Positions 16,492-24,120 of a DNA stretch of 64,000 nt are shown in pieces. The DNA comes from Bacillota bacterium (GTDB lineage: Bacteria; Bacillota; Clostridia; Acetivibrionales; DTU013), in NCBI GenBank assembly GCA_023411575.1, contig JAEYOP010000022.1:54666-118665 (forward strand), written 5' to 3'. The translations under genes and the position numbers were made by a program. Below the pieces are notes generated by a model, which was not told the DNA's origin, did not search any database, and worked only from the letters and a program-made list of their open reading frames with translations. Numbering within the stretch: the stretch's first letter is position 1; each line of letters begins with the position of its first letter.

Positions 16492-17727
16492 ATGAAAGCG
16501 GAAATCCTGGCGGTTGGAACCGAACTGCTCATGGGCCAGATTGCCAATACGAACGCTCAATATATATCCAAAAAGCTGCCCGACGTGGGGATCGGCGTCT
16601 ATTATCACGATGTTGTGGGGGATAATCCGGAAAGGCTGAAGCAATGCCTGAGCCTGGCGCTTTCCCGGTCCGACGTCGTGATCATGACGGGAGGGCTGGG
16701 ACCGACCCAGGACGATCTGACCAAGGAAACCGTCGCGGCGGCTGTAAACCGGAAACTGGTGCTGGACCAGGAAAGCCTGGACAAGATGAGGTCGTTTTTC
16801 AGCCGGTTCAACCGGAAAATGACGCAGAACAACGTGAAGCAGGCGTATCTGCCGGAAGGCTGCACGATCATCCGGAACAAAAACGGTACGGCCCCCGGCT
16901 GTATTATCGAGGAAGGCGGCAAAATCATTGTCATGCTGCCGGGACCGCCGTCGGAAATGAAGCCCATGTTTGACGAAACCGTTCTGCCGTATTTTGCCGC
17001 GAAATCCGAGTATCGGCTGGAATCGAGGTTCCTGAGGATATTCGGCATCGGCGAGTCGGCCATGGAGGATATGCTGATCGACCTGATCGACGCCCAGACC
17101 AACCCGACCATTGCGCCGTATGCGAAGGACGGAGAGGTGACCCTGCGGATCACCGCGCGGTATTCCACGGACAGCAAAGAGGAAGACCTCATCACGCCTG
17201 TGGAAAATGAAATCCGCAAAAGGCTTGGCGACGCCGTATACAGCAATGAAAACAAGAATCTTGAGGAAGTGGCCGCGCAGCTGCTTCTCGACCGGAGGAC
17301 CACCATAGCCCTGGCGGAGTCCTGCACAGGCGGACTGCTGGCGGAGATGCTTACGGAAATCCCGGGCATATCCGCCGTATTTGACAGGGCGATCGTTACG
17401 TACAGCAACCGTTCCAAGGTGGAGGAGCTGGGGGTCCGGCAGGAGACCCTGGACCGATACGGTGCGGTCAGCGCACAGACCGCCGCCGAAATGGCGGAAG
17501 GCATCCGGAAGGTTTCCTCCACGGACCTGGGCATCGCCGTTACCGGAATTGCCGGCCCGGACGGCGGGTCGCCGGAAAAGCCGGTGGGACTGGTGTTTGC
17601 CGCACTGGCCCACAAGGACGGCGTGGAAGTGAAAAAGCTGGATCTGTGGGGAAACCGGAACCGGATCCGCCACGTGACCTCGCTGCATGTATTCGATATG
17701 ATCAGAAGACATCTGCTGAAGGGCTGA
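16492..17727 (+). CDS. cinA: CinA family protein (NMN deamidase / competence-damage inducible)
   Basis: 411 residues, the full two-domain form. The N-terminal molybdopterin-binding-like domain starts AEILAVGTELLMGQIANTN and contains TGGLGPTQDDLTKE; the C-terminal deamidase domain contains AESCTGGLLAEMLT and VTGIAGPDGG. The C-terminal domain hydrolyses nicotinamide mononucleotide in pyridine nucleotide recycling. cinA next to recA is a common Gram-positive arrangement; here murJ lies between them. murJ follows after 19 bases. Confidence 0.95.
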   Translation: MKAEILAVGTELLMGQIANTNAQYISKKLPDVGIGVYYHDVVGDNPERLKQCLSLALSRSDVVIMTGGLGPTQDDLTKETVAAAVNRKLVLDQESLDKMRSFFSRFNRKMTQNNVKQAYLPEGCTIIRNKNGTAPGCIIEEGGKIIVMLPGPPSEMKPMFDETVLPYFAAKSEYRLESRFLRIFGIGESAMEDMLIDLIDAQTNPTIAPYAKDGEVTLRITARYSTDSKEEDLITPVENEIRKRLGDAVYSNENKNLEEVAAQLLLDRRTTIALAESCTGGLLAEMLTEIPGISAVFDRAIVTYSNRSKVEELGVRQETLDRYGAVSAQTAAEMAEGIRKVSSTDLGIAVTGIAGPDGGSPEKPVGLVFAALAHKDGVEVKKLDLWGNRNRIRHVTSLHVFDMIRRHLLKG

Positions 17728-17746
17728 ACTCCGGGGAGGATTGGAT

Positions 17747-19339
17747 TTGGATAATTCAAAGGGCGGCCGCATGGCCGCCGCAGCCATCGTGGTGATGTCC
17801 TCCATGGTGCTGAGCAGATTAACGGGCTTCATCCGGGAAACCATGCTTTCCTGGAAGGTGGGGCTGTCGTGGGTGCAGGACGCCTACGTGGCGGCCTTTA
17901 CCGTCCCCGACCTGATCTATATGCTTCTTGTGGGCGGGACGATATCGGCGGCCCTTGTGCCGTTCCTCTCCGGCAAGCTGGAAAGGGGAGAGGAAAAGGA
18001 AGGGTGGAAGGCGGCCAGTTCGTTTATCAACGCCGTTTTCATCGGAATGGCGGTTTTGTGCACCCTGGGCGTAATTTTTGCGCCGCTCGTCATTCCCCTG
18101 GTGGCGCCGGGCTTTGCGGACAAAAGCCCTCAAACGAAGGAGCTTGCTATTACGCTGACGAGGATTCTTTTTCCGTCGGTTTCCTTTATAATGCTTGCCG
18201 GCATCTGCAACGGCGTTTTGAATTCCTATAAAAAATTCGCCGCCGCAGCGTATGGGCCTTCCATCTACAATATCGGCTGCGCCCTGAGCATTTACCTTTT
18301 CGCGGATACGAACCCGGAAAGCATGATTAAGGTGGCTGTTGGTGTAGCGGCCAGTGCCCTGGTTTATTTTCTCGTGCAGCTTTCTTTTTCATTGAAAAAG
18401 TTCAAATTCTACAAGCCCGTATTGCGATTGAGGGACCCCGGGTTCCAGGGGCTGTTCCGGCAGGCCGTGCCGTCCCTGCTGTCTTCCTCCATTACCCAGG
18501 TCAATGTGATCATTTCCACCGCATTTGTAAGCCTGTCCGTCCTGGAAGGGACGCTTGCGGCGTTCCGGAACGCCAATACAGCCTGGCAGCTGCCCTACGG
18601 AATCTTTGCAATGGGCATCGGGACGGCCATGCTGCCGACATTGTCCGGAAAACACGCGGCGGGAGCGCTGGATCAGTACAAGAGCCTTCTGCTGAAATCC
18701 CTGACCTCGGTCCTGTTCCTTTCGATTCCTTCCGCTGCAGGCTTCATCCTCCTGAGGGAGCCGGTGGTCCGGGCGATCTTCAAATGGGGAGGACGGTTTA
18801 CGGAGGAGAACGTCCCGGTGGTCGCGGCGATCCTGGCCTGTTTTTCCCTCGCCATGATTACCCAGTCCATCGTCGCCATCATGAACAGGGCCTATTATGC
18901 GCGGCAAGATACCAAAACGCCCCTTTTGGCCGGCGTTGGCTCGATTCTGATGAATCTGCTGTTCGGTACGGTTTTTACTTACGGGACGAAGCTGGGCGCT
19001 GCAGGCATGGCGCTATCCTACTCCCTGATCAGCGCGATCAACTCGATCTTGCTGCTGGTTATCATGAACAGAAAGGTGGAAGGGGGGCTTCAACTGGGGA
19101 AGTTTATGAAATTTATCGGCAAAGCCCTTGTTTCATCCGCGGCGATGGCGATGGTCCTGATCCTGTTCGAGCAGGTACAGCCTGTACTGAACACCAAGAT
19201 GTCCCAGCTGGTTTATCTGCTGGCAGAAATTATTGCCGGCGGCGCCGTTTATTTTGCCGTCATGCTGCTGATAAAATCGGAAGATGCCCTATATTTCTTT
19301 CGCATAATAAAACGGAAATTGGGGCGGAAGGTCGCATAG
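17747..19339 (+). CDS. murJ: Lipid II flippase MurJ (MviN family)
   Basis: 530 residues and about 14 membrane helices, the family norm. Family features include LSRLTGFIRETMLSWKVG near the N-terminus, an ALVPFLSG segment, and the MNRAYYARQDTKTPL run at about 380-395. It moves lipid-linked peptidoglycan precursor across the membrane. The start is TTG 17747, six bases after GGGGAGGA; a TTG at 17741 abuts that site. It is probably cotranscribed with cinA. The C-terminus is basic and cytoplasmic. Confidence 0.93.
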   Translation: MDNSKGGRMAAAAIVVMSSMVLSRLTGFIRETMLSWKVGLSWVQDAYVAAFTVPDLIYMLLVGGTISAALVPFLSGKLERGEEKEGWKAASSFINAVFIGMAVLCTLGVIFAPLVIPLVAPGFADKSPQTKELAITLTRILFPSVSFIMLAGICNGVLNSYKKFAAAAYGPSIYNIGCALSIYLFADTNPESMIKVAVGVAASALVYFLVQLSFSLKKFKFYKPVLRLRDPGFQGLFRQAVPSLLSSSITQVNVIISTAFVSLSVLEGTLAAFRNANTAWQLPYGIFAMGIGTAMLPTLSGKHAAGALDQYKSLLLKSLTSVLFLSIPSAAGFILLREPVVRAIFKWGGRFTEENVPVVAAILACFSLAMITQSIVAIMNRAYYARQDTKTPLLAGVGSILMNLLFGTVFTYGTKLGAAGMALSYSLISAINSILLLVIMNRKVEGGLQLGKFMKFIGKALVSSAAMAMVLILFEQVQPVLNTKMSQLVYLLAEIIAGGAVYFAVMLLIKSEDALYFFRIIKRKLGRKVA

Positions 19340-19402
19340 AACAGCAGAATGACAGTTATTTCAGGTTTTGTTGATAAAATGTAAAATTATGTTATTTTGA
19401 GC

Positions 19403-19451
19403 TTGACTCTTTTGTAGAAATGATATATAATCTGTTTTAGAACAAATGTTC
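19403..19451 (+). promoter_or_regulatory. recA promoter with LexA (SOS) box
   Basis: TTGACT (19403-19408), 17 bases, TATAAT (19426-19431), then GAACAAATGTTC at 19440-19451. This is the Gram-positive LexA site pattern GAACN4GTTC, placed over the transcription start, where bound LexA would block initiation until DNA damage. Confidence 0.92.
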
Positions 19452-19481
19452 GCTATTTACATATTAGGAGGTCTGCCTGAG

Positions 19482-20534
19482 ATGATGGAGAAGAAGAAAG
19501 CGCTGGAAATGGCACTTGGCCAGATTGAGAAGCAGTTTGGAAAAGGTGCGGTAATGAAGCTTGGCGAGAATTTGCACATGAATATCGAGACCATTCCCAC
19601 CGGAGCGATAGGATTGGACATTGCACTGGGAGTCGGCGGCGTTCCGAGGGGAAGAATCGTCGAGGTCTTCGGGCCGGAATCCTCCGGTAAGACCACCGTG
19701 GCGCTGCACATCATCGCAGAGGCGCAAAAGGCGGGCGGAGACGCCGCATTCATCGATGCGGAGCACGCACTGGACCCCGTCTACGCAAAGAAGCTCGGCG
19801 TCGACATCGACAACCTGATCGTTTCCCAGCCGGATACGGGCGAGCAGGCCCTTGAAATAGCCGAAGCCCTTGTACGCAGCGGCGCCATCGACGTCATCGT
19901 TGTAGACTCGGTAGCCGCCCTTGTGCCCAAGGCCGAAATAGACGGCGAAATGGGAGACGCCCACGTCGGACTGCAGGCGAGGCTCATGTCGCAAGCGCTG
20001 AGAAAGCTGGCCGGCGTCATCAGCAAATCCAAAACCACCTCCATCTTCATAAACCAGTTGAGGGAAAAGGTCGGAGTCATGTTCGGCAACCCGGAAACGA
20101 CCCCCGGCGGCCGCGCATTGAAATTCTATGCCTCCGTTCGCCTCGACGTCAGAAGGATCGAATCCCTGAAGCAGGGAACGGAAGTGATCGGAAACAGGAC
20201 CCGGGTGAAGATCGTCAAGAATAAAGTGGCTCCACCGTTTAAAGAAGCGGAGTTCGACATTATATATGGCGAGGGGATTTCCAGGGAAGGAAGCATCCTT
20301 GACGTGGGCGTCAGCCAGGATATCGTGAACAAGAGCGGGGCCTGGTTCTCCTATAACGGCCAGAGGATCGGCCAGGGCAGGGAGAATGTGAAGCAGTACC
20401 TGAAAGAAAATCCGGAGATGACAAAGGAAATCGAAAAGAAAATCCGGGAGAATTACAGCCAGACCTTCGCCAATTCGGCCAAGTCCGTTGCGGACACCGA
20501 GGAAGAGGACGAAGCCGAACTGGACATGGAGTAA
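19482..20534 (+). CDS. recA: Recombinase RecA
   Basis: 350 residues. Walker A is GPESSGKTT, the signature ALKFYASVRLD is present, and the C-terminus is acidic (EEEDEAELDME), as in most RecA proteins. It forms filaments on single-stranded DNA, catalyses strand exchange and triggers LexA self-cleavage. The start is ATG 19482 (or 19485), ten bases after AGGAGG; the open frame extends upstream to 19446, but that part overlaps the SOS box region. recX follows, completing the usual recA-recX pair. Confidence 0.98.
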   Translation: MMEKKKALEMALGQIEKQFGKGAVMKLGENLHMNIETIPTGAIGLDIALGVGGVPRGRIVEVFGPESSGKTTVALHIIAEAQKAGGDAAFIDAEHALDPVYAKKLGVDIDNLIVSQPDTGEQALEIAEALVRSGAIDVIVVDSVAALVPKAEIDGEMGDAHVGLQARLMSQALRKLAGVISKSKTTSIFINQLREKVGVMFGNPETTPGGRALKFYASVRLDVRRIESLKQGTEVIGNRTRVKIVKNKVAPPFKEAEFDIIYGEGISREGSILDVGVSQDIVNKSGAWFSYNGQRIGQGRENVKQYLKENPEMTKEIEKKIRENYSQTFANSAKSVADTEEEDEAELDME

Positions 20535-20590
20535 ACAACTTGATAAGATAGAGATAATGCAAAAATAGAGAAAACGGGGGTGGTGAAAAG

Positions 20591-21217
20591 TTGAAAATCA
20601 CATCGGCGGAAAAAAGCAAAAGAAACAAGGACAGGCTTTCGGTATATGTAGATGGCAGGTTCTCGTTCACCATCTCCGAAGAGGACTACATCTCGCTGAA
20701 CCTGTACGAGCATCCCGAGCTGGACGAGGAAAAAATCGATTATATCCGCAATACGCTGAACTTCCGGGAGGCAAAATCCCTTGCCGTGAATTATCTTTCC
20801 ATGAAGATCCACACGGAGAAGGAAGTCCTGCAGAAGCTCCACGAGGAAGGCTTCGGAAGCGAGTGTGCGGAAAGGGTCGTCAGCGAACTGAAGGCAATCG
20901 GATATATCAACAACAAGCTTTATGCCCAGAAGTACATCTTTGACAGAAGCAAGCTCAAACCCATGTCCAAAAAACGGATCAAGCAGGAGCTTTTATTAAA
21001 GGGCATCGAAAGCGAAATCATCGACGAGGTGCTGGAGGATTGGAACGTTGAGGATTCGGCCGTAGCGGAAAACCTGTTGAAACGGAAATTCGGGAAATAC
21101 GATCTGTCCGATGAAAAGGTTCTGAAAAAAGCGTATATGTTCCTGATGCATAGAGGTTTTTCCCACGACACGATCCAAGAAGCGGTGCGGAATATTTCAG
21201 GACAGGTGCTCGAGTAA
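20591..21217 (+). CDS. recX: RecX regulatory protein
   Basis: 208 residues of helical three-helix repeats. The central RecX stretch includes YLSMKIHTEKEVLQKL and AIGYINNKLYAQKYI. RecX binds inside the RecA filament and limits its activity. The start is TTG 20591 behind GGGGGTGGTG; no ATG or GTG fits in frame. It lies 56 bases after recA and shares its SOS control by inference. Confidence 0.93.
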   Translation: MKITSAEKSKRNKDRLSVYVDGRFSFTISEEDYISLNLYEHPELDEEKIDYIRNTLNFREAKSLAVNYLSMKIHTEKEVLQKLHEEGFGSECAERVVSELKAIGYINNKLYAQKYIFDRSKLKPMSKKRIKQELLLKGIESEIIDEVLEDWNVEDSAVAENLLKRKFGKYDLSDEKVLKKAYMFLMHRGFSHDTIQEAVRNISGQVLE

Positions 21218-21242
21218 AACATAAAATAAATTAAACCCATAG

Positions 21243-21284
21243 ACTTCAGGAATGCAGAACGATCAGAGCAGCCTGAAGTTTTTT
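21243..21284 (+). terminator. Terminator after recX
   Basis: ACTTCAGG and CCTGAAGT pair across a 21-base loop, followed by TTTTTT. It marks the right border of the recA transcript and the left border of the AT-rich accessory patch. Confidence 0.7.
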
Positions 21285-21341
21285 ATTCGAAGGAGCGATT
21301 GAAAGAGCAATTATTCGACTTAGCTTAATAAGGAGGCTGTA

Positions 21342-21956
21342 ATGCAAGACGACATTAAAAGCAGTCTTAGAGAAACTTATAATAATCACGCTTTTGAAAG
21401 AGAAAAGAATGAAATGCAAGAATGGAAGGTCAAGCCAAGACAGGACTTTTTGAATTTATTGAAGGGTGAGGACAAAAAAACGCTGCTGGAGATAGGGGCT
21501 GGCCATGGTAGAGATAGCAGATTCTTTATGGATAATGGCTTTCAAGTTATAGCAGTTGATCTTTCTAATGCAATGGTTATGCTTTGCAATGAAAAAGGGA
21601 TAGAGGCTTACGAACTTGATTTTTTCAATATATCAAGCTTAGGCAAGGGGTTTGATGCGATATGGGCCATGAATTGTTTACTTCACGTTGAAAAGGAAAA
21701 ACTTGATTTTGTTTTACGTGAAATTGACTCTGTATTAAACACGTCGGGTCTGTTCTTCATGGGAGTATACGGAGGTATTGACCAGGAAGGCGTATGGGAA
21801 AACGATGTTTATACACCAAAAAGGTTTTTCTCTTTTTATACGGATGACGCTATTTTGAGGATCGTAAAAGAGCATTTTGATATCGTTGATTTCCAAACGA
21901 TAGAGACGGAGGGCAAATACCATTTCCAATCAATCGTTATGAGAAAGAAACGTTAA
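21342..21956 (+). CDS. Class I SAM-dependent methyltransferase
   Basis: 204 residues. Motif I is LLEIGAGHGRDSRFF at about 47-61, motif II QVIAVDLSNAMV, and a post-motif FDAIWAMNCLLHVEKE segment. It would move a methyl group from S-adenosylmethionine to an unknown substrate in the cytoplasm; the small size without a C-terminal domain suggests a small molecule. AAGGAGGCTGTA precedes the ATG. Its base and codon use is visibly more AT-rich than recX upstream, suggesting acquisition by transfer. No partner gene is recognisable. Confidence 0.85.
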   Translation: MQDDIKSSLRETYNNHAFEREKNEMQEWKVKPRQDFLNLLKGEDKKTLLEIGAGHGRDSRFFMDNGFQVIAVDLSNAMVMLCNEKGIEAYELDFFNISSLGKGFDAIWAMNCLLHVEKEKLDFVLREIDSVLNTSGLFFMGVYGGIDQEGVWENDVYTPKRFFSFYTDDAILRIVKEHFDIVDFQTIETEGKYHFQSIVMRKKR

Positions 21957-22121
21957 GACTACGTTTGCATTTCAAACAAAGTCGGGAAATAGTTATAACA
22001 CGAAATAGTAGAAATGGTAATCTGGGCGATGTAGTAGGGGTGAAACATGGACGTTCTGCGTTGTGGATTGATGACTTCCCGTTTTTGTCATATAATAAGG
22101 ATGTAGGAAGAAGGATTACTT

Positions 22122-22565
22122 ATGAGAATTTATATGGACGCATGTTGTCTGAACAGACCGTTTGATGATCAAACGCAGGATAAAATACGAATTGAAAGTG
22201 ATGCTATACTCGCTATTTTATCTTATTGTCTTTCAGGGAAATGGCAGTTAATATCAAGTGAGGTGCTTGATGCCGAAATTGATAGCATGCTGGATATATG
22301 GAAAAAGAGCAAGGTTAACGAGCTTTACAAATTGGCATCAGATAAGATTATGTTGAATGATATTATTATAAAACGTGCAGTTGAGTTTCAAGCCACTGGA
22401 ATCAAGGCTTTTGATAGTTTGCATTTGGCATCGGCAGAATATACAAAAGCAGATGTTTTTCTGACTACGGACAAAAAATTGTTGAATGCGGCAATACGGT
22501 TAAATCCGGGTATGGCTGTTGCTAATCCCTTAAATTGGTTCATGGAGGTGGATGAAGATGAATAA
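22122..22565 (+). CDS. PIN domain protein, probable VapC-like toxin
   Basis: 147 residues forming one PIN domain. Acidic positions that would bind the metal are D6 in MRIYMDACCLNRPFDD, E in SSEVLDAEID, D in FDSLHLASAE, and D in FLTTDKKLL. PIN toxins are magnesium-dependent ribonucleases that cut tRNA or other RNA when free of antitoxin. Here no small gene precedes it, as an antitoxin usually would; instead a 67-residue protein overlaps its 3' end. AGAAGGA precedes the ATG. AT-rich composition fits the accessory patch. Confidence 0.82.
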   Translation: MRIYMDACCLNRPFDDQTQDKIRIESDAILAILSYCLSGKWQLISSEVLDAEIDSMLDIWKKSKVNELYKLASDKIMLNDIIIKRAVEFQATGIKAFDSLHLASAEYTKADVFLTTDKKLLNAAIRLNPGMAVANPLNWFMEVDEDE

Positions 22566-22761
22566 TACCGTAAAAGACTTATATAACATAAGGAAGATGG
22601 GAATTGAGGCCCTGACAGAAAAACTTGGTCCTGTAGGAATGGCTGAGTTCATGCGTCAATTTGATTCCGGGCATGGTGATTATACAAAAGAACGCCATGA
22701 ATGGCTTGGGAATATGGATGTTGAAACAATTGCAAAGCAGATCGAATTCAAAAGACGGTAA
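22558..22761 (+). CDS. Small protein overlapping the PIN gene, candidate antitoxin
   Basis: 67 residues, not recognised. The start is ATG 22558, seven bases after GGAGGTG; an in-frame ATG at 22552 is too close to that site. It overlaps the PIN stop by eight bases, so the two are translationally coupled. The sequence is charged, with predicted helices (IRKMGIEALTEKLGPVGMAE), and ends in AKQIEFKRR. Being coupled to a PIN toxin suggests an antitoxin or helper, but no DNA-binding fold of known antitoxins can be seen. Confidence 0.6.
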   Translation: MNNTVKDLYNIRKMGIEALTEKLGPVGMAEFMRQFDSGHGDYTKERHEWLGNMDVETIAKQIEFKRR

Positions 22762-23036
22762 TAAATATGGTTTGTCTTACCAATTCCACTTTTAGCTTTT
22801 TGAAGTCACTCTGGCCTTGACTCTAGAATAAAAGTTTCTATAGAACGTCACGTCGGTTCGCCTTTATGGGTGCTGTAAATGCACGCAGCATCCTTGGTGA
22901 TGAACATCGCACGGAGAAGGGTCTATGCCTTCAACTCACCGACAATACGACTGTCAAGGCGTTATATAACATACCATCCGCCAAATACGTCCGGACTCCG
23001 GTCGCCAGGTATAATTATATATTTGAGGTACCCACT

Positions 23037-23543
23037 ATGAATATAGAAATAAGACCAGCAAGAGTAGATGATTGTCATGACCTGGGGCATATACATGTTG
23101 AATCTTGGAAAGCTGCTTATAAAGGCGTTGTTCCGGATTCTTTTCTTGACAAGATGTCAGCTGACAGGAGTGAAGACCGATTTATTGACGCAATATCACA
23201 AGGAAGTGAAAGGAATATTGTTGCGTTGGTAGAGGATAAAGTGGCTGGTTTCATGTGCCTTGGGAAATGCAGAGATGAAGATGTAGATGAAACGTATGGA
23301 GAAATATGGGGTATTTATTTGCACCCTGCATTCTGGAGACAAGGAATTGGGGCGGAGCTGCTGTTATACGGCATCTCCAGTTTAAAGGCCGAGGGATATA
23401 ACAGAGCCACTCTTTGGGTTTTAGAGGGGAATACAAACGCCAGGAAGTTTTATGAGAAATTTGGCTTTCTATTTGAGGGAACCAAAAAAGAGCTCTCATT
23501 GGGAAAAAACTTAAATGAGATCAGGTACGTAAAAAATCTATAA
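23037..23543 (+). CDS. GNAT family N-acetyltransferase
   Basis: 168 residues. N-terminal MNIEIRPARVDDCHDLGHIH is a typical GNAT start; motif A is IYLHPAFWRQGIGAELL with the R/Q-x-x-G-x-G/A acetyl-CoA loop, and motif B includes LWVLEGNTNARKFYEKFGF. It would transfer an acetyl group from acetyl-CoA to an unknown amine, and small stand-alone forms often modify antibiotics or toxins. The start is ATG 23037, seven bases after GAGGT; the frame stays open upstream to 22866 but without support. AT-rich composition as in its neighbours. Confidence 0.88.
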   Translation: MNIEIRPARVDDCHDLGHIHVESWKAAYKGVVPDSFLDKMSADRSEDRFIDAISQGSERNIVALVEDKVAGFMCLGKCRDEDVDETYGEIWGIYLHPAFWRQGIGAELLLYGISSLKAEGYNRATLWVLEGNTNARKFYEKFGFLFEGTKKELSLGKNLNEIRYVKNL

Positions 23544-23584
23544 TGAAAGATAGACTATCTGAATAAAGAACGGGGGTCGGCAAA

Positions 23585-23833
23585 ATGAATGAAATTCGTT
23601 TTGAGCCGTCGATTATGGGGGCAACTGTATATTATAAGGACGGATTAATCTGTCAAGTGAGCGGAATGGAAGATGCCGAACGCCTGCAGCGGTTGTTCCT
23701 TGAGAAGCAAAAACGGCTGGACAGCATTGAAACCGCGCTGAAAGAATTGATTGACGCGGTAGTGAATATGGACATTCAAAAACAGAAGGAAGCCATTCGA
23801 CTGGCAAAAAGAAATCTGAACGCGGATGTTTAA
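23585..23833 (+). CDS. Small protein of unknown function
   Basis: 82 residues, not recognised. GGGGG lies before the ATG. The N-terminal third is beta-like (VYYKDGLICQVSG) and the rest a long, probably coiled helix (about 27-78) rich in K, E, L and R. Composition is closer to the chromosome average than the genes just upstream, so it may belong to the older backbone. The coiled part suggests oligomerisation or partner binding. Confidence 0.6.
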   Translation: MNEIRFEPSIMGATVYYKDGLICQVSGMEDAERLQRLFLEKQKRLDSIETALKELIDAVVNMDIQKQKEAIRLAKRNLNADV

Positions 23834-23871
23834 AAGGGCCGGGTGACTAAATAGATATCGTCCTGATGCAT

Positions 23872-23901
23872 AAAGCCCTATCTTCTGATGCCGGCTTTTT
23901 C
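23872..23901 (+). terminator. Possible terminator after the small protein gene
   Basis: AAAGCC pairs with GGCTTT across a 15-base loop, followed by TTT. Short stem, so only moderate support. The rest of the gap to 24107 shows nothing I can name. Confidence 0.4.
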
Positions 23902-24120
23902 AATTTTTTCGTAATATATTCAATTGCATCCTGTTTGAGCTTTATGGATGCGCAGCAATTGAATGCGTCTGGAGCAGTATTCACAAAAATTCAACATTTA
24001 TTCCACCACATTCCTGTAAAAATATTGTATATATATTGTGTGCTGTAGATAATACGGCAAAGGCACTTCGGGCAAAAAGCAAATAGAAAGCTTTTGGAGG
24101 GGAAAGTATGAACGTACGAG

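Noticed and set aside
16426..17844. 472-codon minus-strand frame across cinA
   Set aside because: Antisense shadow of a recognisable cinA gene, no ribosome binding site and no family features.
21965..22165. 66-codon plus-strand frame before the PIN gene, considered as a missing antitoxin
   Set aside because: It overlaps the PIN start out of frame, has no ribosome binding site and no antitoxin-like motif.
22866..23036. N-terminal extension of the GNAT frame
   Set aside because: GNAT homology starts exactly at ATG 23037, which has a good ribosome binding site; the extension has none.
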